A stretch of 64,000 nt of DNA from Ferruginibacter sp050611725 (GCF_050611725.1 NZ_JBODJB010000001.1:2170001-2234000); one strand, 5' to 3'; shown: positions 18,655 through 28,511, numbered from the stretch's first letter. Program-made: numbers and translations. Notes: generated from the letters alone by a model not told the origin.

Positions 18655-20544
18655 ATGAACTTATATAAGAAAATCCAACGAATAAGCTTACCGGTAGTGA
18701 TTTTTACACTGGTAATTGTAGCCTCTTCATCATGTAAAAAATATCTTGATGTTGAACCCAAAACAATTGCAGGTAATGCTGAAACGATCTTTGTGCATCC
18801 TGATACCGTTGAAAAAATAATTTATGGTATCTATGATGTAATGCAGGGAGATTATGGTTTAGGCGGCAACCGTCTTACAATTATGTATCCTTATGATGAT
18901 GATTGTATGATGTCAAGCTCTGCTGCATCAGACCTCACCTCAAGAGGTTTTTATAATCACTTCAATATTTTCCCTACATACGATAACGTATTGTTTAAAA
19001 ATGTTTGGTTATGGTTCTTTACCGGTGTAGAAAGAGCGAACACAGCCATTTACTATATACCAAGAATGACTTTGTACACAAGTGGTACAGCAGATGAAAA
19101 AGCTAAATTGAAAAGATTCTACGGAGAGGCCTTAACATTAAGAGCCATTTATCTTTCTGAATTAGTGAAAATGTGGGGAGATATTCCAGCATCTTTCTTA
19201 CCGGCATCACAAACACCGGACCTTTATATGGAAAGAAGAAACAGGTTTGAAATTTATGATCAGATCTTGGCTGATCTGGATCTTGCAGCAAATGAATTGC
19301 TTCCATGGAGAGACGAAATGGGAGGAATTGATCCGGATAGAATTACAAGAGGTTATGCAAAAGGTTTAAGAGCCAAAATTGCATTGTTTGCAGGTGGGTA
19401 TTCTTTAAACCAAGATGGTACTACTTTCAGACAATCAAATTATCTTGATTACTATGCGATCGCTAAAAAAGAAACTTCAGAATTAATGGCGAACAGATCA
19501 AGACATACTTTGAACCCAAGCTATAAAGCGGTGTTTAAAGATGCAATATTGGCTCATGCTTTCGAACCAAACGGAGAAATTCTTTTTGAAGTAAGCTCTC
19601 GTTTTCAAGGTGGTAAAACAGGTAGTAAGTTAGGGTACGATTGCGGACCAAGAATGACTACAGGTACAACAGGTAATGGATTTATCCGTGTTTCGCCAAC
19701 GTATTTTTATATGTTTGATTCTACAGACGAGAGAAGAGATGTAACCATTGCTCCTTATAAAATTACACCTACTACTTTGGTGAGAGTACCACAAGCTTGT
19801 GGTGACTGGTACGATGGTAAATTCAGAAGAGACTGGATCACTAATACTTCATTTGATATTTACACTAACCAAAATCTTGGTTTGAATTTTCCATTAATGC
19901 GTTTCTCTGATGTGTTGTTAATGTATGCAGAAGCAGAAAACGAATTGAATGGCCCAACTACCAGTGCTTTGGATGCTATAAATGAAGTAAGATTAAGAGC
20001 AAAAGCTCCTGCACTTACGCTTCCGGGTTCTAAAGCAGCGATGTTTGATGCTATAGTAAAAGAAAGAGCATTGGAATTAGGTGGTGAAGCGATCAGAAGA
20101 TACGATCTGATCAGATGGAATTTGATGGAAACTAAATTAAGAGAAACTAAAAACACATTGGATCAAATAGCAAGAGGGATCAATTTTCCTCTTGAATATA
20201 GCATCCCTGCTCCTTATGACACATTGCCACGTGTAATGTATTTGAAAGATGATGTAGCAAATGGAGGTTTGGCTGCTGGTAATTCTTATTACCATCCGTA
20301 CAAATCATCTGACCCTACAATTGGAGGATATACTAAGATCAACTGGATCTCCTCTATTGCATCGTCTAGTACAATAACTGAAACAAACCCAAATGGTATG
20401 ATTGGTTTACATTCAAACTATGCATTAGGTGGGTTGCCATTGGGTAATGGCTTTGGTTTTATTCATGGAACACATGAATTATTACCGATACCAACATTTG
20501 CAATTACAACAAATCCGAGGGTAACTCAAAACCACGGATATTAA
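18655..20544 (+). CDS. susD: SusD/RagB-family surface glycan-binding lipoprotein
   Basis: This is the partner of the SusC transporter and captures oligosaccharides at the cell surface. The start at 18655 (ATG) gives a lipoprotein signal with the lipobox SSSC, lipidated cysteine C27 and KKYLDVEP after it. An in-frame TTG at 18625, immediately after the susC stop, is possible but less likely. Residues 100-330 contain the TPR-type helices of the family (RANTAIYYIP, LTLRAIYLSELVKMWGDIP). The C-terminal part has FPLMRFSDVLLMYAEAENEL and IVKERALELGGEAIRRYDLIRW, the classic SusD end. The length (629 residues) is normal. A terminator-like hairpin follows the stop codon. Confidence 0.92.
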   Translation: MNLYKKIQRISLPVVIFTLVIVASSSCKKYLDVEPKTIAGNAETIFVHPDTVEKIIYGIYDVMQGDYGLGGNRLTIMYPYDDDCMMSSSAASDLTSRGFYNHFNIFPTYDNVLFKNVWLWFFTGVERANTAIYYIPRMTLYTSGTADEKAKLKRFYGEALTLRAIYLSELVKMWGDIPASFLPASQTPDLYMERRNRFEIYDQILADLDLAANELLPWRDEMGGIDPDRITRGYAKGLRAKIALFAGGYSLNQDGTTFRQSNYLDYYAIAKKETSELMANRSRHTLNPSYKAVFKDAILAHAFEPNGEILFEVSSRFQGGKTGSKLGYDCGPRMTTGTTGNGFIRVSPTYFYMFDSTDERRDVTIAPYKITPTTLVRVPQACGDWYDGKFRRDWITNTSFDIYTNQNLGLNFPLMRFSDVLLMYAEAENELNGPTTSALDAINEVRLRAKAPALTLPGSKAAMFDAIVKERALELGGEAIRRYDLIRWNLMETKLRETKNTLDQIARGINFPLEYSIPAPYDTLPRVMYLKDDVANGGLAAGNSYYHPYKSSDPTIGGYTKINWISSIASSSTITETNPNGMIGLHSNYALGGLPLGNGFGFIHGTHELLPIPTFAITTNPRVTQNHGY

Positions 20545-20554
20545 TATTTTTTCT

Positions 20555-20587
20555 GAAAGGCTGAATTTATTCAGCCTTTCTTTTTTG
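20555..20587 (+). terminator. Terminator-like hairpin after susD
   Basis: GAAAGGCTGAA pairs with TTCAGCCTTTC across a 4-nt loop and is followed by TTTTTTG. It lies between susD and the pectate lyase gene, only 23 nt before the lyase ATG. It may therefore reduce rather than abolish read-through. Confidence 0.8.
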
Positions 20588-20610
20588 TTTATAACGATAA
20601 TGTGTACACG

Positions 20611-23127
20611 ATGAGAGTTCTTTCTGTTTTTGTTTTTCTATTTTTCATTTTTCATTCTGTAAAAGCGCAACAAATAGCTTTCCCTACAGCAGAAGGAATG
20701 GGGAAATACACAACCGGTGGCAGAGGTACACCAACAGTGCCTACGACAGTAATGGAGGTTACTAATTTAAACGACGATAATCTTCCCGGAAGTTTAAGGT
20801 ATGCTGCAACTAAGAGCGGTATTACACACCGTACAATTGTATTCAGAGTGTCCGGTACCATTCGTCTTACTTCAAGATTGGTATTGAACAGACCCAATAC
20901 TACCATTGCAGGTCAAACAGCTCCGGGTGATGGTATTTGTATTGCGGATTATCCCGTATCCATCAGTGCCGACAATTTGATTATACGCTATTTACGTTTT
21001 CGCCTTGGCGACAAAAATCAAAATCTTGGAATGGTGAATGGCAGTGGAGATGGCGATGCGTTAAGTGGCACCGGTCATAAAAATATCATCATTGATCATT
21101 GTACTATGAGTTGGAGTAATGATGAAGCATTTACGGTATACGATGGAGATAGTACAACTTTACAGTGGAATATCTTAAGCGAACCGCTTAATTACTCATA
21201 CCATTTTGAATCAGGAGATTCAGATTTTGAACGCCACGGTTATGGAGGTATCTGGGGAGGTAAACATACAACAGCACACCACAATTTGATTGCTCATGTT
21301 AAAGGAAGAGCACCAAGGTTTTGCGGAAGCCGTTTCATGGGAGACGGTGCTACACCCGGTTTGGAAAACGTTGATTTTAGAAATAACGTTATCTATAACT
21401 GGCAGGATTATAATGTTAATGGCGGCGAAGGTGGAAATTACAACGTTGTAAATAATTATTACAAATTTGGCCCGTCTACATCAACTACTGCTGCAAGAAA
21501 ATTCATGATCATCAATCCCGGTAAGAGTTCAACACTGCCTTATGGTAAATATTATCTTACGGGTAATTATGTCGAAGGTTCAACGGCTAACACAAATAGT
21601 AACTGGTTAGGAGCTTTAATGGATGGAGCAAGTGGTGCTACAAATATTGCTGCAGCTAAAGCAGCTGCAACAGCAACTGTAGCTTTTCCCTGGTTGGCCA
21701 TACCTGACGAATCTGCTGCAGATGCCTATACTAGAGTGCTGAAAAATGCAGGCTGTGTATTGCCTAATAGGGATACTTTAGATGCAAGAATTGTAAATGA
21801 TGTAATCAATGGCACAGGTAAGATCATTGATGTACAAGGAGGTTATCCGGCACATAGTACAAATACTCCTGCAGGTTTTGCTGCTACCTTGAATGCATGG
21901 CCAACACTGGCTTCGGCTCCGGCCCCGACCGATAGCGATAAAGATGGTATGCCCGATGAATGGGAGCAGCAAAGAGGTTTGAATAGTAATAATGCTACGG
22001 ATAGAAACGGATATCACAGTAACGGATACACGAATATTGAAAATTGGTTGAATGGTGATACGATTGTTGCATACGGTAAGATCAATAACTGTGTAACTGC
22101 AAGAAAAATAAATGCCTCCGCAACCGGACTATGGCTGCATGCAAAAGATACCACTTATACAAGATTGATCAGTACCGATACAAATAATCTTGTAGCTTCT
22201 ATTTTTGATAATGCCGCTTTAGGAGAATTTAATGTCTCTTACTATACAACAGGTACGGTAAGGAATTACGCCTCTATTCGTCCTTATTTAAATAGAAATA
22301 TTACAATAACAGCAGCTTCGCCAATTTCAACTCCTGTGAATGTAAGGATCTATTTCACAGAAGCTGAATTTAATGCATTAAAAGCTGCCGATCTTTCAAT
22401 TATTACTGTTGCCGATCTGAACGTGTTAAAAGTGGCTAACAATAATTGTCCTACTGCTCTTACAGCTGTACCTGAAGTAATTGCCCCATCGGCATATGGT
22501 ACATATGGTACTTATCAAAAAGGGTATTACTTAGAATTTACAACTTCTTCTTTCAGTACTTTCTTTATCGGGGGTAAAATATATTTTCCTGTTCCGGTAA
22601 AACTTGTATCATTCAACGCAGTACAAAATAACGGTGTGGTTAAAACCAATTGGTCAACCAATAACGAGATCAATGCACAAAAATTTATCGTTGAAAGGAG
22701 TAATGATGATCTTTCATTTACTGAGATCGGTACTGTTGTAGCAGGAAATCTGGCAACGCTCAATAATTATAATTTTACTGATCTTGATCCGATCAATGGG
22801 ATTAATTATTACAGATTGAAAATGATCGATAGGGATGCTGCATTTACTTACAGCAAAACAATTGCAGTTAATTATAAAAAAGAGATATCTTCATTTGCTG
22901 TAAATCCTAATCCTGTAAAGAATATTTTAAAGCTCAGCTTTCCTCAAAGTAATTCTGCTGGTGTGTTAACTATTTTTGGTAGTGATGGAAGAAAGCTGCT
23001 GATTGAAAAAATTAAAGCGAATTCCACTGGTCAGTTGTTAGATGTTGCATTTTTGAATAAAGGAATCTACTCTGCTGTTTTAGTGTCAGACAATAAAGTT
23101 CAAACAATTAGATTTATTAAAAACTAA
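20611..23127 (+). CDS. Secreted pectate lyase (PL1-like) with T9SS sorting domain
   Basis: This secreted right-handed beta-helix lyase probably cleaves homogalacturonan by beta-elimination. The ATG at 20611 gives a clean signal peptide (MRVLSVFVFLFFIFHSVKAQ); an in-frame GTG at 20602 is the alternative. The catalytic part spans about residues 20-400, with NLNDDNLPGSLRYAA, IIIDHCTMSWSNDEAFTVYD and the HVKGRAPRFCG segment with the likely catalytic arginine. Residues 435-480 (DSDKDGMPDEWEQQ) resemble a calcium-binding thrombospondin type 3 repeat. The C-terminus carries a type A T9SS sorting domain (VNPNPVKNILKLSF, ending IRFIKN). The protein should therefore be released or anchored at the surface. 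The match is to PL1; the subfamily is not resolved. Confidence 0.86.
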   Translation: MRVLSVFVFLFFIFHSVKAQQIAFPTAEGMGKYTTGGRGTPTVPTTVMEVTNLNDDNLPGSLRYAATKSGITHRTIVFRVSGTIRLTSRLVLNRPNTTIAGQTAPGDGICIADYPVSISADNLIIRYLRFRLGDKNQNLGMVNGSGDGDALSGTGHKNIIIDHCTMSWSNDEAFTVYDGDSTTLQWNILSEPLNYSYHFESGDSDFERHGYGGIWGGKHTTAHHNLIAHVKGRAPRFCGSRFMGDGATPGLENVDFRNNVIYNWQDYNVNGGEGGNYNVVNNYYKFGPSTSTTAARKFMIINPGKSSTLPYGKYYLTGNYVEGSTANTNSNWLGALMDGASGATNIAAAKAAATATVAFPWLAIPDESAADAYTRVLKNAGCVLPNRDTLDARIVNDVINGTGKIIDVQGGYPAHSTNTPAGFAATLNAWPTLASAPAPTDSDKDGMPDEWEQQRGLNSNNATDRNGYHSNGYTNIENWLNGDTIVAYGKINNCVTARKINASATGLWLHAKDTTYTRLISTDTNNLVASIFDNAALGEFNVSYYTTGTVRNYASIRPYLNRNITITAASPISTPVNVRIYFTEAEFNALKAADLSIITVADLNVLKVANNNCPTALTAVPEVIAPSAYGTYGTYQKGYYLEFTTSSFSTFFIGGKIYFPVPVKLVSFNAVQNNGVVKTNWSTNNEINAQKFIVERSNDDLSFTEIGTVVAGNLATLNNYNFTDLDPINGINYYRLKMIDRDAAFTYSKTIAVNYKKEISSFAVNPNPVKNILKLSFPQSNSAGVLTIFGSDGRKLLIEKIKANSTGQLLDVAFLNKGIYSAVLVSDNKVQTIRFIKN

Positions 23128-23144
23128 TCATTAAATATTTTGCT

Positions 23145-26003
23145 ATGTTAAGCTCTAAAAAAATATTTGTTTTCGTTATTGCTTTCTTTGCCATTTCAAC
23201 TGTACAGGCATATGATCTAATCGTTGCACAGGATGGTAGCGGTAATTATACAACGGTGCAGGCAGCGATCAATGCAGCACCTAATAATTCATTGGTGCCT
23301 TATACTATTTTTATCAAGAACGGAAAGTACAGAGAGAAAATTACTGTTGCTTCTTCTAAAACCTTCATTCAATTGGTAGGGGAAAGTGTTGCCAATACTA
23401 TATTATATTATGATGATCCTGCGACTGTGCTTGGAACACAAAACTCGGCTAGTTTTAGTATTAATGCAAATGATTTCTCTGCAATCAATATCACTTTTGC
23501 TAATACTTATGGAGACGGATCGCAGGCAGTGGCTGTATTAGTAAATGCCGATAGAGCAGCATTTAAAAACTGTAGGTTTTTAGGTAATCAGGATACGCTG
23601 TATGCGAAAGGAAGCGGTACGCCAAAGCATTATTTCTATAAATGTTACATAGATGGAAATGTAGATTTTATTTTCGGAAGTTCTGTTGCGTTGTTTGATA
23701 GTTGCTATGTATATGCTAAATCAAGATCATCTAATGGTTCATCTTACATTACTGCAGCCAATACAACTGCCGGTCAAACATACGGGTATGTATTTAAGGA
23801 TTGCATACTGCCATCTAATACTGGAAATACGCTTTATTATTTAGGAAGACCCTGGGGAAATGCAACAGGAAATACCAGCGCAGAAAACAAAACGGTTTTC
23901 ATCAACCCAAAATACGGAACAAATCAGATTCAACCTACTGGCTGGAGTACCTGGGATGCAGGTACTATTACTAGTCAGATCACTTATGCTGAGTACCAGC
24001 CTAAGAATCTAGACGGTACTGCAGTAAATACTGCTTCAAGAGTAGCATGGAGTCAGCAATTGGGTGATGCATCTGCATATACTTATGCATCTATGTTCGG
24101 GTCTTGGGACCCATGTACTGCATATGGATTCTGTACTTATCAACCGAAAGATATTGCCGTATCGAACTTCAGAGCAACAAAAGGGGCATCTACATCACAG
24201 ATCGATTGGAATATCAGTTGGCCAATGACCGGCATTACGTACAGATTATTTCGTTCGTCCGATAACGTTAGTTTTACGGAAATTTACAACACAACTGCTG
24301 CGAATGATACAGCTATCAATTTTAAATATACCGACCCGGGTTTGCCTGCAGCCGGACAAAAATATTATTACTATGTAAGTGCATCGCTTGCAGGATTTGC
24401 AACACATAATACAGATACTGTTCTGGTTTCAAGTAAACAAACAATCAGTACGTCGGCAACATCTGTAAGTGCTTTTGCTCAACAATTGGGCTCGCCAACA
24501 GATCCAAAATCATACACAGTTTCCGGTGTTAATCTTACCGGTAATATAACTATTACGCCTCCTGCTAATTTCGAAATATCAGATGATGCCGGCGCCAACT
24601 GGCATACAAATGCGTCACCGATCATATTAACTCCTGTTTCAGGAACCATTACTAATAAATCTATTTTGGTTAGATTGAATGCAGGTGCATTGGGAGATTT
24701 TTCAGGAAATATTGTTCATAGTTCTGAAAATGCAGATGATGTGAACGTTGCTGTTTCTGGAACAACTGCATTGGTAGTACTTACACCTGTAACATTGATA
24801 CATTGGCCGTTAACGCTAAATCAAACAAATTCAGATTCAGCAGCTGCAAGATCTTTAAGTGTACAGCCTAACAGCAGTAGACTTAATAATCTTGTCTTGT
24901 CTAACGGAACTCAAGTGCCTGCTGTTCCTGCTTATTCCAATTTATATGGTCAGGCTTTCAATGCAGGTATTTTAGGCAATGGTTTGTGGAGTGTTGCCGG
25001 AAATGCTGGGAATGGAGGTACATTGAACAGAAATTTTTATGAAGAGTTTGTTGTTAAACCGATTACCGGAGAGTCTGTTAGAGTGGATTCTATTATAAGC
25101 TATTTTAATTTCTTCGGAGCAGCCGGTACTACTTCAAATTTTGGGTTTAGATACGGCTGTGTTTGGTCTAGAAGCAGCTTTACAGTAGACTCGGCAGATG
25201 TGATCAGTTGCGACTCTTCGGGAGTAGTTACAACACCTGTAACATCTGCCCGTAAGGGAGGCTTTGCAGATTATTTACTCATCAATACAAAATCAGATGG
25301 AACTGGCCCGGTAAGTCGCTTTGCTTTTACCCTTGCTAATGGAGGAGTAACACTTAATTCAGGCGATTCGCTAACATTCAGACTGTATTTCAGTTGTGGA
25401 TCGGGAAGTGCCGGCAGATATGGCACTCTGAAAAATGTAATGGCCCGTGGGGTAGTCTTATCAACTACACCGGTAAAGCTGATCTCATTCACCGGGGGCG
25501 TAAACAATAATAAGAACACGTTATCGTGGAATACAACCTGCGAAACCAGCGTAAAAGACTATATCATCGAAAGTAGCGCTAACGGCAAAGAGTTTAATAG
25601 CATTGGATCTATCAGGTCTAATGTTTCTTGTAATGCCAATAAATACCAATTTGTAGATGATCGTGTAGCGTCAGGCATGGTATTTTACCGTTTAAAGATC
25701 ATAGATATTTCAGGCAAGATCACTTATAGCGCTATATTGAAAATCAGTACACAATCCAAGGTATTTAATATTAATATTTACCCTAATCCGGTAAGTAACG
25801 AATTGCTTATTACCTATCCGAGGGCTTCCACAGAAAGCAGTGTTTTGATCAAATCGCTTGAAGGCAAAAATATCATATCCCAAAAATTGCCTGCCGGAAC
25901 TTTAGCCACATCCATTGATGTTTCTAAACTGCCTAAAGGGGTTTATTTGGTTACATACAATAGTAATGGAGAATCAATTACCAAGCGACTTGTAAAGCAA
26001 TAA
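23145..26003 (+). CDS. Secreted pectinesterase (CE8), multidomain, with T9SS sorting domain
   Basis: This 952-residue secreted pectin methylesterase has a signal peptide ending TVQA. The CE8 domain (residues 22-330) has an intact active site: Q149-D150 in GNQDTLY, D174 in VDFIFG and R235 in LGRPW. An FN3-like segment (about 345-430) and an ASH-like domain (about 440-545) follow. Next is an uncharacterised module near 555-770 that contains FRYGCVWSRSSF. The C-terminus is a type A T9SS sorting domain (IYPNPVSNELLITYP, ending TKRLVKQ). It would demethylate pectin outside the cell ahead of lyase attack. The gene starts 17 nt after the lyase gene, so the two are probably co-transcribed, and a terminator follows. 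Confidence 0.9.
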   Translation: MLSSKKIFVFVIAFFAISTVQAYDLIVAQDGSGNYTTVQAAINAAPNNSLVPYTIFIKNGKYREKITVASSKTFIQLVGESVANTILYYDDPATVLGTQNSASFSINANDFSAINITFANTYGDGSQAVAVLVNADRAAFKNCRFLGNQDTLYAKGSGTPKHYFYKCYIDGNVDFIFGSSVALFDSCYVYAKSRSSNGSSYITAANTTAGQTYGYVFKDCILPSNTGNTLYYLGRPWGNATGNTSAENKTVFINPKYGTNQIQPTGWSTWDAGTITSQITYAEYQPKNLDGTAVNTASRVAWSQQLGDASAYTYASMFGSWDPCTAYGFCTYQPKDIAVSNFRATKGASTSQIDWNISWPMTGITYRLFRSSDNVSFTEIYNTTAANDTAINFKYTDPGLPAAGQKYYYYVSASLAGFATHNTDTVLVSSKQTISTSATSVSAFAQQLGSPTDPKSYTVSGVNLTGNITITPPANFEISDDAGANWHTNASPIILTPVSGTITNKSILVRLNAGALGDFSGNIVHSSENADDVNVAVSGTTALVVLTPVTLIHWPLTLNQTNSDSAAARSLSVQPNSSRLNNLVLSNGTQVPAVPAYSNLYGQAFNAGILGNGLWSVAGNAGNGGTLNRNFYEEFVVKPITGESVRVDSIISYFNFFGAAGTTSNFGFRYGCVWSRSSFTVDSADVISCDSSGVVTTPVTSARKGGFADYLLINTKSDGTGPVSRFAFTLANGGVTLNSGDSLTFRLYFSCGSGSAGRYGTLKNVMARGVVLSTTPVKLISFTGGVNNNKNTLSWNTTCETSVKDYIIESSANGKEFNSIGSIRSNVSCNANKYQFVDDRVASGMVFYRLKIIDISGKITYSAILKISTQSKVFNINIYPNPVSNELLITYPRASTESSVLIKSLEGKNIISQKLPAGTLATSIDVSKLPKGVYLVTYNSNGESITKRLVKQ

Positions 26004-26029
26004 GCGCTACTAAAAACTTTATGAATTAT

Positions 26030-26064
26030 AAACGGGAGCGAATAAATTTTTGCTCCCGTTTTTT
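26030..26064 (+). terminator. Intrinsic terminator after the CE8 gene
   Basis: AAACGGGAGC pairs with GCTCCCGTTT around a 12-nt AT-rich loop and is followed by a T-run. It closes the susC-susD-lyase-esterase unit. Confidence 0.88.
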
Positions 26065-26110
26065 GTTTAATTTCATCCTTTATTGAGGGAAAAAAGAGAT
26101 GCTCCGATTT

Positions 26111-26134
26111 GTCATCGTTTTCGGCATCGTTTGC
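26111..26134. promoter_or_regulatory. 24-bp operator of the shared family upstream of the 26290 gene
   Basis: Left half GTCATCGTTTTC is followed directly by right half GGCATCGTTTGC. It agrees in 20 of 24 positions with the regulator-susC site read on its minus strand. It lies 156 nt before the start at 26290. TATGCTTG at 26186-26193 is a 7-of-8 match to the -7 consensus downstream of it. Confidence 0.6.
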
Positions 26135-26289
26135 GTAGAAAAACATCCTAAAATGCTTAAAAATAGCTGTTTTAATAGGTAATTTTATGCTTGCTCTGCC
26201 ATTGTTACCTACCTCTATACAAGTAATAGTGCCATAGCGGAATGTATTACCCCTTATAAAAAAATATTTACTTACACAAAAACACAATT

Positions 26290-27480
26290 ATGAAAAAGTT
26301 CTTTACACTATTTTCTTCAGGCTTATTGTTGGGCTTAGTTCTTGCAACAAACGCAAATGCACAGGTTAACGATGTTTATTTTGCTGAAGGTTTTGACGGA
26401 GGTTTACTTAGTACGTTGAACCCGTCAAGTAGCACTTCAAACCCGAACAAATATTCTGGAGCAGGAAAAAACAGTGGAGATTGGTTTGTAAACTGGACGT
26501 ACAGAACAACCGGTACATCTTGTGCAAATATTACATTTGCCGGAACGCCTCAACCAAATTCACCAATGCACATTAGAATCTTAAATCCAACAACTTCGGC
26601 TATTCCATTTTTGGATGCGCCAACAAACACAATAAAAGATACAGCCTATATCATCTCTCCGGTTGTTGATTTTGGTATTGGTAGCCTTAGCTATTCATCT
26701 TCAAATGCACGTAGATTGATTTTCTGGACAACGGAAGATGCAAACAATACTACAAACCCAACAACTCCTGGTGCTACCGGTTGGACTAAAGTAATTACTG
26801 TTCCCGGTTTAGTAAATTTATGTACAGATACAACGATCCAAATTAACAAGGCTGCAGCTAAAAGAGTAGCAATTTCTATTTCTCAGAACTCTTCTATGGA
26901 TATGGATAGCATCACTCTTAGAAGCTTCTTAACGATTACTCCGGTTAAATTTGGTTCTATCAATGCTATTAATGCAAACGGAATTAATAAAATTACCTGG
27001 ACAAGTGAAACAGAGATCAATACAAAAAATTATATCATCGAACGTTCTGTAGATGGCATCAACTTTACACAAGTAGGTACATTGGCTGCAACTGGTGCTA
27101 CTAAATATGTTTGGATGGATAATGCTTCTTTAACAGGAAAAGCATTTTATCGTGTTAAAGGAATTGATCAAAACGGAGCGGCTAATTTCAGTTCTATCGT
27201 AAAAACCGGAGCAACAGCAAAAGCTCAGGAATTAACAGTAGCTCCAAACCCTGTTAAAAACGGTCAGTTGAATTTACAAATGGCTAATTTTTCAAAAGGA
27301 CAATACACAGTAAATATCTATAATAACGCAAGTCAAAAAGTATTTACAAAAGTTTTGGCGAACGATGGTGGTACTACTTCACAACTGGTGCAGTTACCTT
27401 CTACACTTAAAAGTGGTGTTTACAATTTACAGTTGTTAGGCGATGCTGTTAAAATGACAAAACGTTTAGTGGTAGAATAA
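26290..27480 (+). CDS. Secreted T9SS-sorted protein with N-terminal jelly-roll-like domain
   Basis: This 396-residue protein has a signal peptide ending NANAQ. Residues 28-215 form a beta-rich domain (VYFAEGFDGG near the start, AYIISPVVDFG inside) similar in plan to the N-termini of the proteins at 6302, 48895 and 54395. A linker (VKFGSINAINANGINKITW) and an FN3-like segment with NYIIERSVDGINF come next. The protein ends with a type A T9SS sorting domain (VAPNPVKNGQLNLQM, ending KRLVVE). No enzymatic motif is visible, so a binding role is more likely. It sits inside the pectin locus, has a family operator upstream and a terminator downstream, and appears to be its own transcription unit. Confidence 0.8.
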   Translation: MKKFFTLFSSGLLLGLVLATNANAQVNDVYFAEGFDGGLLSTLNPSSSTSNPNKYSGAGKNSGDWFVNWTYRTTGTSCANITFAGTPQPNSPMHIRILNPTTSAIPFLDAPTNTIKDTAYIISPVVDFGIGSLSYSSSNARRLIFWTTEDANNTTNPTTPGATGWTKVITVPGLVNLCTDTTIQINKAAAKRVAISISQNSSMDMDSITLRSFLTITPVKFGSINAINANGINKITWTSETEINTKNYIIERSVDGINFTQVGTLAATGATKYVWMDNASLTGKAFYRVKGIDQNGAANFSSIVKTGATAKAQELTVAPNPVKNGQLNLQMANFSKGQYTVNIYNNASQKVFTKVLANDGGTTSQLVQLPSTLKSGVYNLQLLGDAVKMTKRLVVE

Positions 27481-27496
27481 GTAGTAAATGCATTTG

Positions 27497-27527
27497 AAAA
27501 GAGGCTGCGATTTGCCGCCTCTTTTTT
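27497..27527 (+). terminator. Intrinsic terminator after the 26290 gene
   Basis: AAGAGGC pairs with GCCTCTT across a loop of about 11 nt (TGCGATTTGCC), followed by a T-run. Confidence 0.8.
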
Positions 27528-27529
27528 CT

Positions 27530-27595
27530 CTCACAGAGTATTCGCATTACTCACAGACGGTAAATAAGTTCTGTGTATCCTGTGACCTCTGTGAG
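27530..27595. repeat. Inverted repeat with CTCACAGAG / CTCTGTGAG ends
   Basis: CTCACAGAG (27530-27538) is the exact reverse complement of CTCTGTGAG (27587-27595). Further partial complementarity lies inside, and a T-run follows. It sits between the terminator of the 26290 gene and kduD. Repeats of this look are common between genes in Bacteroidota; here it may be a second terminator or an interspersed repeat. Confidence 0.5.
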
Positions 27596-27688
27596 ATTTT
27601 TTTTTAAAGGGAACATGTGTATTAAATTATAGAAGCGGAAGGATAGTAGCTAAACTTTATAAACTCTAAGCCTTCTAAACAAAGAATT

Positions 27689-28450
27689 ATGAACTTATTC
27701 GATCTCAAAGGAAAAGTAGCATTGGTTACCGGTTGTAACAAAGGCATAGGTAAAGCAATGGCTATTGGTCTTGCTGAAGCCGGTGCAGATATCATTGGTG
27801 TATCTGCCAGTATTGAATTAAGCGGTAGTGAAATTGAGAAGGCAGTAGTTGCTTTGGGAAGATCTTTTAAAGCCTATCAATGTGATTTTAGTAGTAGGGA
27901 TTCATTAAAAGCATTTATCGAAAAAGTAACTACGGAAAATAGCAAAATCGATATTCTGGTAAATAATGCCGGTATGATCTTACGTAATCCGGTTGCTGAG
28001 CATAGCGATGAGTATTGGGATAAAGTATTATCTGTAAATCTGGATGCACCCTTTATTCTTACTCGTGAGATAGGAAAAAAAATGTTGCAGCAAGGAAGTG
28101 GCAAAATCATTTTCACAGCATCGCTTTTAAGTTTTCAGGGAGGGGTTTTTGTGCCGGGTTATGCAGCTAGTAAAGGAGCTGTTGCAAGTTTAATAAAGGC
28201 ATTTGCCAACGAATGGGCAGGAAAAAACATCAATATAAATGGAATAGCTCCGGGTTACATTGCAACGGATAATACCGAAGCGTTAAGAAATGATCCTGAA
28301 AGAAGTAAATCTATTTTAGGCAGAATACCGGCTAATCGTTGGGGAGAACCCGAAGATTTTAAAGGTGTAACGGTATTCCTTGCGTCAGCCGCAAGCGATT
28401 ATGTGAATGGCACGATTGTTACAGTAGATGGAGGTTGGATGGGAAGATAA
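27689..28450 (+). CDS. kduD: 2-dehydro-3-deoxy-D-gluconate 5-dehydrogenase (SDR family)
   Basis: This 253-residue cytoplasmic short-chain dehydrogenase reduces 2,5-diketo-3-deoxygluconate to 2-keto-3-deoxygluconate with NADH, the step after KduI in unsaturated uronate catabolism. It has the cofactor motif TGCNKGIGKA (residues 14-23), NNAG, the catalytic Y-x3-K in GYAASKGAVAS and the C-terminal VNGTIVTVDGGWMGR. Length and motifs match KduD closely. Other SDR enzymes share the fold, but the next gene is kduI. It begins the intracellular part of the pathway after a terminator and an inverted repeat, so it likely has its own promoter. Confidence 0.9.
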   Translation: MNLFDLKGKVALVTGCNKGIGKAMAIGLAEAGADIIGVSASIELSGSEIEKAVVALGRSFKAYQCDFSSRDSLKAFIEKVTTENSKIDILVNNAGMILRNPVAEHSDEYWDKVLSVNLDAPFILTREIGKKMLQQGSGKIIFTASLLSFQGGVFVPGYAASKGAVASLIKAFANEWAGKNININGIAPGYIATDNTEALRNDPERSKSILGRIPANRWGEPEDFKGVTVFLASAASDYVNGTIVTVDGGWMGR

Positions 28451-28478
28451 GAATTGAAAATGTAAGAAGTGATATTGA

Positions 28479-28511
28479 ATATTTTATGACATCTTACTTG
28501 AGTAAAATATT
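28479..28511. repeat. Hairpin with conserved loop between kduD and kduI
   Basis: AATATTTTA (28479-28487) pairs with TAAAATATT (28503-28511). The helix can be extended by ATATTG with CAATAT across a 7-nt bulge. The loop region carries ATGACATCTTACTTG (28486-28500), which matches the loop of the hairpin before kdgK in 13 of 15 positions. It may be a processing or attenuation element, or a small mobile repeat. Confidence 0.55.

Noticed and set aside
26176..26211. TAGGTAA and TTACCTA inverted repeat upstream of the 26290 gene
   Set aside because: Only 7 bp with a 22-nt spacer in AT-rich DNA and not repeated elsewhere in the window, so chance is likely.
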